NCBI GenBank assembly: GCA_046349215.1
Contig: JAXMCV010000002.1
Coordinates: 496,001-560,000, forward strand
Source of the DNA: JAJXWB01 sp046349215
GTDB taxonomy: Bacteria > Pseudomonadota > Alphaproteobacteria > Rhizobiales > Beijerinckiaceae
Reading direction: 5' to 3'
Length of the DNA: 64,000 bases
Positions 36,431 through 45,054 of this stretch are shown one piece after another. Both the position numbers and the translations under genes were made by a program. Each line of letters begins with the position of its first letter. The stretch's first letter is position 1. The notes beneath the pieces are model-generated. The model was not told the DNA's origin, ran no database searches, and saw only the letters and a program-made list of their open reading frames with translations.

Positions 36431-38758
36431 TTATGTCGTCGTTTCGCCCATCAACTCGCATATGCGTTCGGGCGAGACAGGATGCTCGCCGATGAAGGGC
36501 GCGCCTTTCCCGAGCGCGTCCTCGATCGCGGAAATGACACAGGCCGCAGCAGGGATCGTGCCGCCTTCGCCCGCGCCCTTGACGCCGAGCGGATTGCGCG
36601 GCGATGGCGTTTCGATGTGGTGTATCTCGACGTCAGGCATTTCGGCGGCGCCCGGCAGCGGATAATCGCCATAGGTCGTCGTCACCGGCTGTCCCGTCTC
36701 GTCGAATCTCATGCGCTCGTAGAGCGCATTGCCGATGCCGTGGATCACGCCGCCGCGAATCTGCCCGTCGACGACGAGCGGATTGATGAGCCGTCCGCAA
36801 TCGTGGGCCACGACATAGCGGACAATGCGCGTATGGCCGGTCTGCGGATCGACCTCGACCTCGCAGGCCTGCGATCCGTAGGCGAAGGCCAGTTCGCGGG
36901 ATTCGAAATAGCCTGTCGCGGCAAGATCGGGCTCGATGCCTCCCGGCATGCCGACGCCCGCCGATCCCGACAGCGCGCGTGCGATGGCGGCAAACGAAAC
37001 CTTCATGCCCGGCGCGCCGACGACGCGCACCTCGCTGTCGACGAGTTCGAGATCGCGTTCGGCCGCCTCCAGCATGCGCGAGGCGGTCTGGATCGCCTTG
37101 TCCCGCACCTTTCGCGCCGCGATCTCGACGGAGGAACCAGCCGTCACCGCGATGCGGCTCGCGATCGTCGAGAGTCCCAATGGAAAAGCGCCGGTGTCGG
37201 CGGACTTCACGCTCACGTCCTCGATGCGAACGCCAAGCGCATCGGCGGCGATCTGCGCGAAGACCGTCGCGTGGCCCTGGCCCTGGCTCGCCGCGCCCGT
37301 CGAGACGACGACCTTGCCGGTGGGCGTCACGCGAACGGATGCGCCCTCGAAAGGACCGAGGCCGGTATCCTCGACGCAGGAGGCGACGCCCAGACCTCGC
37401 AGCATGCCGCGCGCCTTCGCGTCGGCGCGGCGCTGCTCGAAGCCGGCAGCGTCGATCTTGTCCAGAACAAGGTCCAGCGCCGCGCGATAGTCGCCGCTGT
37501 CGTAGGCGACGGGCGAGCCGTCGCGCATCCTGCCGCCCGTGACGTAGGGCATCTGGTCAGCGCGCACGAAGGAACGGCGGCGAACTTCCTCGCGCGAAAT
37601 GCCGAGACCACGCGCCACGCGATCGGCAAGGCGCTCCAGCACGAAAGCCGTGTTGGGGCGACCGGCGCCGCGTACGGGCGAAGTCGGCACCATGTTGGTC
37701 AGGACGACGTCGAGCGATATGTCGAAGGCTTCGAGCGCATAGGGACCGGGGAAGGAGGCGAGCGCCGTCGCCGGCAGGATCAGCCCGTAGGGCGCATAGG
37801 CGCCGTTGTCGTGCGCGCAGCGGCCGCGCACCGCGAGCATGCGACCATCGGCGTCGCAGGCGACCTCGAGCGTCCAGAACTGGTCGCGCTGCTGGTTGGT
37901 GGACAGGAAATGCTCGACGCGATCCTCGATCCACTTGACCGGCCGGCCGCAGGAAAGCGCGGCGAGCGCCACGGCGAATTCTTCCGGATAGACATTGGCC
38001 TTCGGGCCGAAGCCGCCGCCGACATCGGGCGCGACGACGCGGATCGTCGATTCATCCCGGTTGAGATATGTCGCCAGATGCCGGCGCGCCATGTAGGGCG
38101 ATTGCGACGAGGTCCAGATGCAGAGGTCGCCGGAGAGCGGATCCACCGATGCGACCACCCCGCGGCATTCCATGGAATGGCAGCCGCCGCGATGCGTATC
38201 GAACGTCTCGGTGAAGCGATGCGCGGAGCGCGCGAATACGGCGTCCGCATCGCCATGCGCGGCGCGCATCGTGGCGATCACATTGCCGTCGCGTCCGACA
38301 TGGGCGCGTGGCGCATCCGCGGCAAGGCCGGCGCGCGCGTCGGCGACAGCGGGCAGGTGTTCGAGATCGAGTTCTATTGTCGCGAGCGCATCTTCCGCCG
38401 CGGCGCGCGTTTCGGCCAGCACGAGCGCGACGCATTCGCCGACGTAGCAGACTTCCTCGCCGGCCAATGGCTGGTAGGTGATCGGCGACTTGATGAGCGG
38501 ATGCGGCGCCATCGGCGGGACGGGACCCGAAGCGAGATGGGCGAAATCGCTCATCGCGTAGGCGGCGTGGACGCCGGGGCAGGCGCGCGCCGCCGTCAGG
38601 TCGAGCTTGCGCACAATGCCATGCGCGACCGGCGAACGCAGGAAGGCGGCATGCAACATGCCGGGCATGGCGATGTCGTCGACATAGCGGCCGCCGCCCG
38701 TCAGCAGGCGTGGATCCTCGACGCGCGGGATGGGGGCGCCGAAATAGCGCGTGCTCAT
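36431..38758 (-). CDS. Xanthine-dehydrogenase-family molybdenum hydroxylase, large (MoCo) subunit
   Basis: A 775-residue molybdopterin-cytosine-dinucleotide-binding subunit. It has the N-terminal RVEDPRLLTGGGRYVDDI, the Moco loops GGGFGPKANVYPEE and GAASQGQGHATVFAQIAADALG, and the catalytic glutamate in GVKGAGEGGTIP near the C-terminus. The position where CO dehydrogenases carry the AYRCSFR loop reads SPVRGAGRPNTAF, so this is a form II-type hydroxylase, not a true CO dehydrogenase. It hydroxylates a C-H next to N or C=O, often in a heteroaromatic ring. The ATG overlaps the small subunit stop by 4 bases. Confidence 0.92.
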   Translation of the reverse strand: MSTRYFGAPIPRVEDPRLLTGGGRYVDDIAMPGMLHAAFLRSPVAHGIVRKLDLTAARACPGVHAAYAMSDFAHLASGPVPPMAPHPLIKSPITYQPLAGEEVCYVGECVALVLAETRAAAEDALATIELDLEHLPAVADARAGLAADAPRAHVGRDGNVIATMRAAHGDADAVFARSAHRFTETFDTHRGGCHSMECRGVVASVDPLSGDLCIWTSSQSPYMARRHLATYLNRDESTIRVVAPDVGGGFGPKANVYPEEFAVALAALSCGRPVKWIEDRVEHFLSTNQQRDQFWTLEVACDADGRMLAVRGRCAHDNGAYAPYGLILPATALASFPGPYALEAFDISLDVVLTNMVPTSPVRGAGRPNTAFVLERLADRVARGLGISREEVRRRSFVRADQMPYVTGGRMRDGSPVAYDSGDYRAALDLVLDKIDAAGFEQRRADAKARGMLRGLGVASCVEDTGLGPFEGASVRVTPTGKVVVSTGAASQGQGHATVFAQIAADALGVRIEDVSVKSADTGAFPLGLSTIASRIAVTAGSSVEIAARKVRDKAIQTASRMLEAAERDLELVDSEVRVVGAPGMKVSFAAIARALSGSAGVGMPGGIEPDLAATGYFESRELAFAYGSQACEVEVDPQTGHTRIVRYVVAHDCGRLINPLVVDGQIRGGVIHGIGNALYERMRFDETGQPVTTTYGDYPLPGAAEMPDVEIHHIETPSPRNPLGVKGAGEGGTIPAAACVISAIEDALGKGAPFIGEHPVSPERICELMGETTT

Positions 38759-39234
38759 GGCGTGCGCCTCCGGGCTTCGGCGGCCTGCATCGCGGCGTCG
38801 ACGATCGCCTGGTAGCCGGTGCATCGACAGGTGTTGCCGGAGAGCGCGTCGCGCACGTCCTCGCGCGTCGGCGCCGGATTGTCGCGCAGCAGAGATTCGA
38901 GGGTCATCAGCATGCCCGGCGTGCAGAAGCCGCACTGCAGCGCATGATTGTCGCGGAACGCCTGCTGCAGCGGAGAGAGTTCGTCCGGCTTCCCCAGTCC
39001 TTCGACCGTCTCGACATCGACGCCGTCGGCCTGGACCGCCAGCATGAGACAAGAACGTGCGGGCTTGCCGTCGACGATGATCGTGCAGGCGCCGCAGACG
39101 CCGTGTTCGCAGCCGACATGCGTGCCGGTCAGACCCATCTCGTGGCGCAGGAAGTCGGCGAGGTTCGTGCGCACGTCGATTTCCGCGGAATGCGCGCGCC
39201 CGTTGACGCGCAGGCTGATGCGCCGCCGGGTCAT
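38755..39234 (-). CDS. Molybdenum hydroxylase small subunit, two [2Fe-2S] clusters
   Basis: A 159-residue electron-transfer subunit. The plant-type ferredoxin cluster cysteines are in GCEHGVCGACTIIVDGKPARSC (about 42-62) and the second cluster is in CGFCTPGMLM plus CRCTGYQ (101-141). Length and order are standard for CoxS/QorS/NdhS. The ATG at 39234 is fixed by a 4-base overlap with the FAD subunit gene and by the usual short N-terminus; the frame stays open upstream but without family similarity. Confidence 0.94.
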   Translation of the reverse strand: MTRRRISLRVNGRAHSAEIDVRTNLADFLRHEMGLTGTHVGCEHGVCGACTIIVDGKPARSCLMLAVQADGVDVETVEGLGKPDELSPLQQAFRDNHALQCGFCTPGMLMTLESLLRDNPAPTREDVRDALSGNTCRCTGYQAIVDAAMQAAEARRRTP

Positions 39235-40100
39235 GGCGTCGCTCCGCTGTTCGCGGCGGCCTGGCGCAGGGCGCGGGCGACCGCGACGCCGGCGATGCGC
39301 CGGCGATAGTCCGGCGAGACGTGGACGTCGCCCATCGCATCGAGGCCGCGCGCTTCGTCCACGGCCGCCGCAATGGCCGCATCGTCGATTGCGCGGCCGA
39401 GCATCGCCTGTTCGGTCGCCGCAAGACGGACGGGAGAGGCTTCCACGCCGAAGACGACGATCGCAGCGCGCTGCACTTTCCTGCCGGCGTCCTGCGACAG
39501 CAGCGCCGCCGCGCCGGCCACGGCAAAATCGCCGTGACGGCGCGCAAATTCGTGAAAGCCGCAGCCGTGGCCCTTCGGCCAGCGCGGAAGATCGATCGCT
39601 ACGAGGATCTCGCGCTCGTCCAACGCAGATTCGAGATAGCCGCGGAACCAGTCCCGCGCAGCGATCCTGCGGCTGCCGCAAGGGCCGAGCGCCTCGAATT
39701 CCGCGTCGAGCAGCGCGCAGAGCGCCGGCAGTTCGGCGGCCGGGTCGAGATGGCAGCAGGAGCCGCCGATCGTGCCGCGCGCCCGCGTCTGCATGTGTCC
39801 GACGTGGGTGAGCGCCGCGCGAAAAACCGGCGCGACGGCGAACAGGTCTTCGGAGGATTTCAGGTCGGCCTGGCGCGTCATGGCGCCGATGCGGATGCGG
39901 TCCGGCGAGATGTCGATTCCGGCGACGCCGGGCAGTCGATTGATGTCGATGATGTGGTCAGGCGCCGCGAGCCGGAGATTCATCATCGGCATAAGCGACT
40001 GCCCGCCCGCCAGCAGCTTTGCGTTGTCGAGTTCGCCGAGAAGCCGGATGGCCTCTTCGACGGTGCGCGGGTCGTGGTAGGCGAAGGGAGCGGCTTTCAT
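39231..40100 (-). CDS. Molybdenum hydroxylase medium (FAD) subunit
   Basis: A 289-residue CoxM-like FAD subunit. FAD-binding motifs are LAGGQSLMPMMNLR (about 30-43) and ARGTIGGSCCHLDPAAE (about 107-123). It passes electrons from the [2Fe-2S] subunit to the acceptor. The TIGGS loop is followed by CCHLDP where many homologues read xAHADP. First structural gene after the regulator, 10 bases downstream of it. Confidence 0.93.
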   Translation of the reverse strand: MKAAPFAYHDPRTVEEAIRLLGELDNAKLLAGGQSLMPMMNLRLAAPDHIIDINRLPGVAGIDISPDRIRIGAMTRQADLKSSEDLFAVAPVFRAALTHVGHMQTRARGTIGGSCCHLDPAAELPALCALLDAEFEALGPCGSRRIAARDWFRGYLESALDEREILVAIDLPRWPKGHGCGFHEFARRHGDFAVAGAAALLSQDAGRKVQRAAIVVFGVEASPVRLAATEQAMLGRAIDDAAIAAAVDEARGLDAMGDVHVSPDYRRRIAGVAVARALRQAAANSGATP

Positions 40101-40110
40101 GGCGCAGCGC

Positions 40111-40785
40111 TCACGGCACGATGGGCGATTGCGACAGGGCGGTCAGCACGCGCTTGCGGGCGCGTCCGGCGTGACGCGCCAGAATGCGCCCGGCGAGCTT
40201 GCCGTCGCGCGCCTGCAGCGCATCGATGATGTCGCAATGTTCGGCGATCAGGGCGTCGCGGCTCTCGCGGGACTCGCTGTTGACGCTGACCGTGACGAGC
40301 CGGTCGAATTGCTCGATCAGGTCGATGGTCGCCTCGCGCAGGCGGCGGTTGCCGCAAAGGCGCGCGATCGTCAGATGGAACTCCCTGTTGTACTCGACGA
40401 AGGCGGTCGCCGGCGCGGTCTCCGCCGAGGCGAAACCTTCCATGCGACGGAAACGGTCCAGCGCCGACAGGCTGTCGTCCCCGGCTTCGGCCGCCACGCT
40501 CGCCGCGCAGGCCGGTTCGAGAATCGCCCGGAACTCGAAGAGGTCGCGCGCATCGGCGATGGAAATCGGCGCCGCGCGGTAGCCCTTGCGCGGATTGATG
40601 ACGACGAGCCCTTCGGCTTCGAGCCGCAGGAGGGCGTCGCGCACCGGCGACCGCGACACGGAAAACCGCTCGGCGATTTCGGCGTCGCGAATCTCGGCTC
40701 CCGGCGGAATGGCGCAGCCCAGAATCTCCCGCCGCAACACGGCGTAGATATCCAGGCGCATCAATTGCGTGGAAATCTCGTTCAT
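40111..40785 (-). CDS. GntR-family (FCD) transcriptional regulator
   Basis: A 224-residue regulator if translated from the ATG at 40785. The winged HTH reads IRDAEIAERFSVSRSPVRDAL then LEAEGLVVINPRKGYRAAPIS; the helical FCD effector domain follows, with metal-ligand residues in FEFRAILEP, EYNREFHLTIA and IAEHCDIIDAL. It heads the hydroxylase operon and is presumably its repressor. No ribosome-binding site is visible upstream, and the best -10 would place the mRNA start 1-2 bases from the ATG, so it may be leaderless. An upstream in-frame ATG at 40797 lies inside the promoter. Confidence 0.9.
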   Translation of the reverse strand: MNEISTQLMRLDIYAVLRREILGCAIPPGAEIRDAEIAERFSVSRSPVRDALLRLEAEGLVVINPRKGYRAAPISIADARDLFEFRAILEPACAASVAAEAGDDSLSALDRFRRMEGFASAETAPATAFVEYNREFHLTIARLCGNRRLREATIDLIEQFDRLVTVSVNSESRESRDALIAEHCDIIDALQARDGKLAGRILARHAGRARKRVLTALSQSPIVP

Positions 40786-40786
40786 C

Positions 40787-40820
40787 TGATATATCATAAA
40801 TCGCGCCGGCTGCGACGCAA
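40787..40820 (-). promoter_or_regulatory. Candidate gntR promoter overlapped by a palindromic operator
   Basis: On the minus strand TTGCGT (40820-40815), a 16-base spacer and TATGAT (40798-40793) form a sigma-70-like promoter. The perfect palindrome TGATATATCA (40787-40796) overlaps the -10 and the expected start point, a position suited to autorepression. Confidence 0.5.
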
Positions 40821-40849
40821 GCCCGAAAATTGCTCCGTTCGCCACAGGA

Positions 40850-40878
40850 TTGACGGGTTCGTGACGCCCTCATAGCTT
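40850..40878 (+). promoter_or_regulatory. Candidate promoter of the alpha/beta-hydrolase gene
   Basis: TTGACG (40850-40855), a 17-base spacer and TAGCTT (40873-40878) lie just upstream of GGAGGA (40892-40897) and the ATG at 40906. GTGATATTT (40882-40890) resembles half of the palindrome at 40787-40796 and would lie at the transcription start, so the same GntR protein may control both directions. Confidence 0.5.
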
Positions 40879-40905
40879 GATGTGATATTTCGGAGGACCG
40901 AGAAA

Positions 40906-41691
40906 ATGAATCTGACACCGGTCACCTTCGCCAAGGGTCGGCTGACCGCCGCGCAGGTTGGCGCAGGGCCCGACCTGCTGGTCGTCCATTCGCTGCTGGC
41001 CGACCGGACCGCGTTTGCGCCGGTGCTGCCGTGGCTGGCGCAGCGCTTCCGGACGACGCTGGTCAACCTGCCGGGTTTCCACGGGTCGGAATGCCTGCCG
41101 GCGGGGATCGAAGGCTATGGGGAGCGTCTGGCGAGCGTGTTCGACGACGGCGGGCTGTCGCGCGAGACGATCGTCGTCGGCAACGGTTTTGGCGGCACCG
41201 CCTGCATCGCCATGGCGCTGGCGCACGGCGACAGGTTCGGCAGACTCGTGCTGTCGGATGTCGCGGCGGGATTCCCGCCCGAGGGCCGCAAGGCGTTCGA
41301 AGTGATGGCGGGCAAGGTCGAGGTGGAAGGCATCGGTTCGGTCGCGACGATTTCGGCCAACCGCGTGTTCCACGCCGCCTATCTGGAAAAGCATCCGCAG
41401 GCGATCGAGGAGCGGCGCAAGGTGCTGCTCGGCATCGAGCCGGCAGGCTTCATCGCGGCCTGCCGCAGCCTGATGACGGCCGATCTGACGCCGCGACTCG
41501 GCGAAATCCGCAACCCGACGCGCGTCGTCTGCGGCGAACTGGATGCGGCGACGCCGCCGGCGCTCTGCCGCCTGCTCGCCGAGAAGATTCCCGGCGCGAC
41601 CTACAGGGAATTGCCGGGCTGCGGGCATTGTCCGCCGCTCGAACAGCCCGACGCCTTCATCGCGGCGATCGGCGACTTCGTGACGGCGTAG
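40906..41691 (+). CDS. Alpha/beta-hydrolase-fold protein lacking the nucleophile serine
   Basis: A 261-residue alpha/beta-hydrolase fold protein. The acid and histidine of the triad are recognisable (GELDAATPP near 210-218; GCGHCPPLEQP near 236-246), but the nucleophile elbow reads VVGNGFGGTA (about 93-102) where G-x-S-x-G is expected, so the serine position is glycine. It may be non-hydrolytic, use another residue, or be a binding protein. GGAGGA precedes the ATG. It is divergent from the GntR/hydroxylase operon and probably coregulated. It ends 2 bases before the converging acyl-CoA dehydrogenase. Confidence 0.85.
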   Translation: MNLTPVTFAKGRLTAAQVGAGPDLLVVHSLLADRTAFAPVLPWLAQRFRTTLVNLPGFHGSECLPAGIEGYGERLASVFDDGGLSRETIVVGNGFGGTACIAMALAHGDRFGRLVLSDVAAGFPPEGRKAFEVMAGKVEVEGIGSVATISANRVFHAAYLEKHPQAIEERRKVLLGIEPAGFIAACRSLMTADLTPRLGEIRNPTRVVCGELDAATPPALCRLLAEKIPGATYRELPGCGHCPPLEQPDAFIAAIGDFVTA

Positions 41692-41693
41692 CC

Positions 41694-42872
41694 TCAGTAG
41701 CTTTTCGGCAGGTCGAGCACCTTCTCGGCGACGAAAGACAGGATGAGCTGCTCGGTGATCGGCGCGAGCCGCGTGAGCGAGACCTCGCGGAAAAGACGCT
41801 CGACGTGGAATTCCTTGGCGTAGCCCATGCCGCCGTGCGTCATGATCGCCTGCCAGGCCGCGTCGTGTCCGGCGCGCGCGCCCAGAAATTTCGCGCTGTT
41901 GGCCTCCGCGCCGCAAGGCTCGCCCATGTCGTAGAGTTCTGCGGCCTTCATCGCCATCAGCCAGGCGGCTTCCAGATACATCCACTTCTCGGCGAGCGGA
42001 TGCTGGATGCCCTGGTTCATGCCGATCTGCCGGTCAAACACGATGCGTTCGCGCGCATATTTGACGGCGCGCCGCAATGCGTCCTGCCCGATGCCGATCG
42101 CCTCGACGCCGAGCAGCACGCGTTCGGGATTGAGCGAATGCAGGATGTAGCCGAAGCCCTTGCCTTCCTCGCCGATGCGGTCTTCCTCGGGCACGAACAG
42201 GCCATCGATGAAGATGGCGTTGGAATCGACGGCCTTGCGGCCCATCTTCGGGATGCGCTGCACTTCGATCTTCGAGCGGTCGAGATCGGTGTAGAAGATG
42301 GTGATGCCGTCGGTCGGCTTGCGGCAATCCTCGTATTTCGTGGTCCGCGTCAGCAGCATGATCTTGTTGGCGACCTGCGCGGTGGAGGTCCACACCTTCT
42401 GGCCGCGCACGACATAGCCGCCGGGAACCTTCTCGGCGAAGGTCTTGATGCGCGTCGTGTTGAGCCCTGCGTCCGGCTCGGTGAAGCCGAAGGCGACCTG
42501 GTCTTCCCCCGCAACGAGGCGCGGCACCCATCGGCGCTTCTGCGCGTCGGTCCCCTTGATGACGATCGGATGCGGGCCGAACAGGTTGATATGGACCGAC
42601 GACGCGGCCGCCATGCCGCCGCCGTGGCTCGCCACCTCGTGCATCATGATCGCGGCTTCCGTCACGCCGAGGCCCGATCCGCCGTATTCCTCGGGCATGG
42701 TGACGCCGAGCCAGCCGCCGTCCGCCATGGCCTTGTGGAACTCGAACGGGAACTTGCCGTCCTCGTCGCGCGCCAGCCAGTATTCGTCGTCGAACCTGGT
42801 GACGACCGCGCGCACGCCGTCGCGAATCGCCTGACGTTCCTCGGCCGTCGGCAGCGGTCTGGTCGTGCTCAT
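41694..42872 (-). CDS. Acyl-CoA dehydrogenase
   Basis: A 392-residue FAD flavoenzyme with the three standard domains: N-terminal helices, the middle beta domain (FGFTEPDAGLNTTRIKT, then GYVVRGQKVWTST) and the C-terminal helices (MTHGGMGYAKEFHVERLFREV). At the place of the usual YEGT catalytic glutamate the sequence is APITEQLI, so a glutamate is kept but the context is divergent. It forms a 2,3-double bond in an acyl-CoA. It is monocistronic, facing the hydrolase gene; no other beta-oxidation gene lies nearby. Confidence 0.92.
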   Translation of the reverse strand: MSTTRPLPTAEERQAIRDGVRAVVTRFDDEYWLARDEDGKFPFEFHKAMADGGWLGVTMPEEYGGSGLGVTEAAIMMHEVASHGGGMAAASSVHINLFGPHPIVIKGTDAQKRRWVPRLVAGEDQVAFGFTEPDAGLNTTRIKTFAEKVPGGYVVRGQKVWTSTAQVANKIMLLTRTTKYEDCRKPTDGITIFYTDLDRSKIEVQRIPKMGRKAVDSNAIFIDGLFVPEEDRIGEEGKGFGYILHSLNPERVLLGVEAIGIGQDALRRAVKYARERIVFDRQIGMNQGIQHPLAEKWMYLEAAWLMAMKAAELYDMGEPCGAEANSAKFLGARAGHDAAWQAIMTHGGMGYAKEFHVERLFREVSLTRLAPITEQLILSFVAEKVLDLPKSY

Positions 42873-42934
42873 CGCCTGCTTTCCTCGCTCGTTCTCTTGG
42901 ACTTCCCTCGGGCGCCGGGGCGCATTCTACAATG

Positions 42935-42952
42935 GCGCCGGCGCTCCGGCGC
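42935..42952. repeat. Hairpin in the divergent acyl-CoA dehydrogenase/glutaminase spacer
   Basis: GCGCCGG-CGCT-CCGGCGC is a perfect 7-bp stem with a 4-base loop in the 210-bp spacer 42873-43082. It has no T-run and could be an operator for either gene. I see no convincing promoter in the spacer. Confidence 0.3.
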
Positions 42953-43082
42953 AATCGTAATGCGTCGCAAGCAGGCGCCCCGCCCAATCGCACGCCAGTA
43001 AAGCCACGGTTTGGGCTGCGGCGTGCGTGCGGCCTGTGGTTCAATTATCGGCAGTACTGCACAGGGTCCTTGGGGGAATTTC

Positions 43083-44966
43083 TTGTCGTTCGAAACACCC
43101 ATCGCACCGGCTGCGGCCGCCGTTGCGGCGTCCCACGCGCGTGATCCGGCGGCGCGCCGGCTTCCGGTCCAGGGTTTTCTCGAAAGGCGCCATCGCGACT
43201 ACGCGGGCAATGTCTCGGGCGCCGTCGCCGACTACATCCCGGAACTGAGCAAGGCCGATCCCGCCCTGTTCGGCATCAGCCTCGCCACGATGGACGGCGA
43301 GGTCTATGCGACCGGCGACAGCGACTCGGCCTTCACGATCCAGTCGATCTCCAAGGCGTTCGTCTTCGCGCTCGCGCTCGACCGGCTCGGGCCCGAAGAG
43401 ATTCGAAAGACGGTCAGCGTCGAGCCGAGCGGCGAGGCGTTCAATTCCATCCGTCTGACCGACGACAATCGTCCGTTCAACCCGATGGTCAACGCCGGCG
43501 CGATCGCCTGCTCCGGTCTCATCCACCGGATCGCGGGCGCTGGAGCTTTCGAACTGATCCAGGAAGAACTCGGGCGATTCGCCGGTCGACCGCTGGCGCT
43601 CGACAGCCCGGTCTACGAATCCGAGAGCGCCACCGGCGATCGCAACCGGGCCATCGCATGGATGCTGCGGAACTATGGAATCCTGCGCGGCGACGTCGAC
43701 GCCATTCTCGATGTGTATTTTCGCCAGTGCTCGCTGCTCGTCACGGCGCGCGACCTCGCCGTCATGGCGGCGACCCTCGCCAATCGCGGCGTCAATCCGG
43801 TGACGCAGGAGCGGATCATTTCCGACCAGACGGTCGCGCGCACGCTGTCGGTCATGACGAGCTCGGGCATGTACGACTATGCCGGCGAGTGGACGTATCG
43901 CGTCGGCATTCCGGCCAAGAGCGGCGTCGGCGGCGGCATCATCGCGGCGCTGCCGGGGCAATTGGGGCTCGGCGTCTTCTCGCCCCTGCTCGACGACCAC
44001 GGCAACAGCGTTCGCGGCCTGCAGGTCTGCGAAGCGCTCTCGTCCGAGTTCGAACTGCATTTTCTCAAACGTCACGTCGACATCCAGTCCTGCGTGATCG
44101 CCGATTACGACCTGACCGGGATCGGCTCCCGCCGCACGCGCCAGCCGCACGAGAAGGAGATTCTCGACGTCCACTACGACAAGGTCCGGGTGATCGAACT
44201 GGTCGGCGCGCTGGACTTCGCGACGTCGGATTATGTTTCGCGCCGGCTCGACCAGCCCGGCGCGGCGACGCGCCTGGTGCTGATCGACATGCGACGGACG
44301 CCGAACATGAGTCCGTCCGCCGTCCGCATTTTCCGCGATCTCTTCGACCAATTGGCCGCGCGCGGCCTGACGGTCGTGCTGACAGGGCATGAAACCGTGA
44401 TGACCGCGTCGCCCCTTGCGCGGGAGCGCCTGTTCGGCGCCTCCAATGTGCGGTCCTTCGCTCTGCTCGACGAGGGGATCGAATGGTGCGAGGACCAGAT
44501 CGTCTACCGGCACGGCGGCTTCAGCCACCTCGACAGGCCATTGTCGCTGCGGGAGCAGCCCCTGCTCGACGGTCTGGCGGAAGAGATCGTCGGCGAACTC
44601 GAGGCGATCGGCCAACGCCGGACCTATGAGGCCGGCCAGAAGATCGTTGCGGCCGGCGAAAAGGCCGGCTCCCTGTTCTTCTTGCAGGGCGGCCTCGTCA
44701 GCGTGAAGCTGCCGAGCGGGGTCAGGCTCGCCTCGCTCTCCCCCGGCATGGTCTTCGGCGAAATGGCCTTGCTGGAAAGCGTGCGCAGCGCCGACGTCTG
44801 GGCCGATACGACGGCGACGTGCCTGGAAGTTCCGATGGCCGCCTATGCCGAGTTCCGCGCGCGACACCCGCATGCCGGCGAACGCATCATGCGCAATTTC
44901 GCGGTCCTAATGGTCTCGCGCCTCAAGGTCGCCAACGCCAAGGTCGATCTGCTCAGCACCTATTGA
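43083..44966 (+). CDS. glsA: Glutaminase with C-terminal STAS and cyclic-nucleotide-binding domains
   Basis: A 627-residue three-domain protein. The serine-dependent glutaminase domain (about 30-320) has the S88-x-x-K91 pair in QSISKAF, FNPMVNAGAIA and IPAKSGVGGGI; it hydrolyses glutamine to glutamate and ammonia. A STAS domain (about 365-465, VRVIELVGALDFATSDYV) and a cNMP-binding domain (about 500-610, FGEMALLESVRSADVWADT) follow. The start is probably TTG at 43083, 5 bases after GGGGGA. Family glutaminases without the tail are about 310 residues, so activity is likely regulated by a nucleotide and a protein partner. The cNMP loop keeps FGEMAL but reads SVRSADVWA where many have RxA, so ligand binding needs testing. 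Confidence 0.9.
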   Translation: MSFETPIAPAAAAVAASHARDPAARRLPVQGFLERRHRDYAGNVSGAVADYIPELSKADPALFGISLATMDGEVYATGDSDSAFTIQSISKAFVFALALDRLGPEEIRKTVSVEPSGEAFNSIRLTDDNRPFNPMVNAGAIACSGLIHRIAGAGAFELIQEELGRFAGRPLALDSPVYESESATGDRNRAIAWMLRNYGILRGDVDAILDVYFRQCSLLVTARDLAVMAATLANRGVNPVTQERIISDQTVARTLSVMTSSGMYDYAGEWTYRVGIPAKSGVGGGIIAALPGQLGLGVFSPLLDDHGNSVRGLQVCEALSSEFELHFLKRHVDIQSCVIADYDLTGIGSRRTRQPHEKEILDVHYDKVRVIELVGALDFATSDYVSRRLDQPGAATRLVLIDMRRTPNMSPSAVRIFRDLFDQLAARGLTVVLTGHETVMTASPLARERLFGASNVRSFALLDEGIEWCEDQIVYRHGGFSHLDRPLSLREQPLLDGLAEEIVGELEAIGQRRTYEAGQKIVAAGEKAGSLFFLQGGLVSVKLPSGVRLASLSPGMVFGEMALLESVRSADVWADTTATCLEVPMAAYAEFRARHPHAGERIMRNFAVLMVSRLKVANAKVDLLSTY

Positions 44967-45054
44967 GCGCGGCGACCACCGCCCCTGAAGCCTTGCGCCC
45001 AATCAAGGACAGATGCGGCCTGCCGGCGTCTGTGTGCAGACGGGAGGGTCCGTC

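Noticed and set aside
36431..39547. Extended 1038-codon version of the molybdenum hydroxylase large subunit
   Set aside because: The first about 260 codons overlap the [2Fe-2S] subunit in another frame and lack similarity; the ATG at 38758 with a 4-base overlap is the normal start.
36431..40100. Aerobic carbon monoxide dehydrogenase (coxMSL)
   Set aside because: The diagnostic AYRCSFR active-site loop is absent in the large subunit; only the family, not the CO function, is supported.
40097..40918. 273-codon minus frame across the GntR gene
   Set aside because: It gives Arg-rich nonsense; the frame 40111-40785 contains the clear winged HTH and FCD domain.
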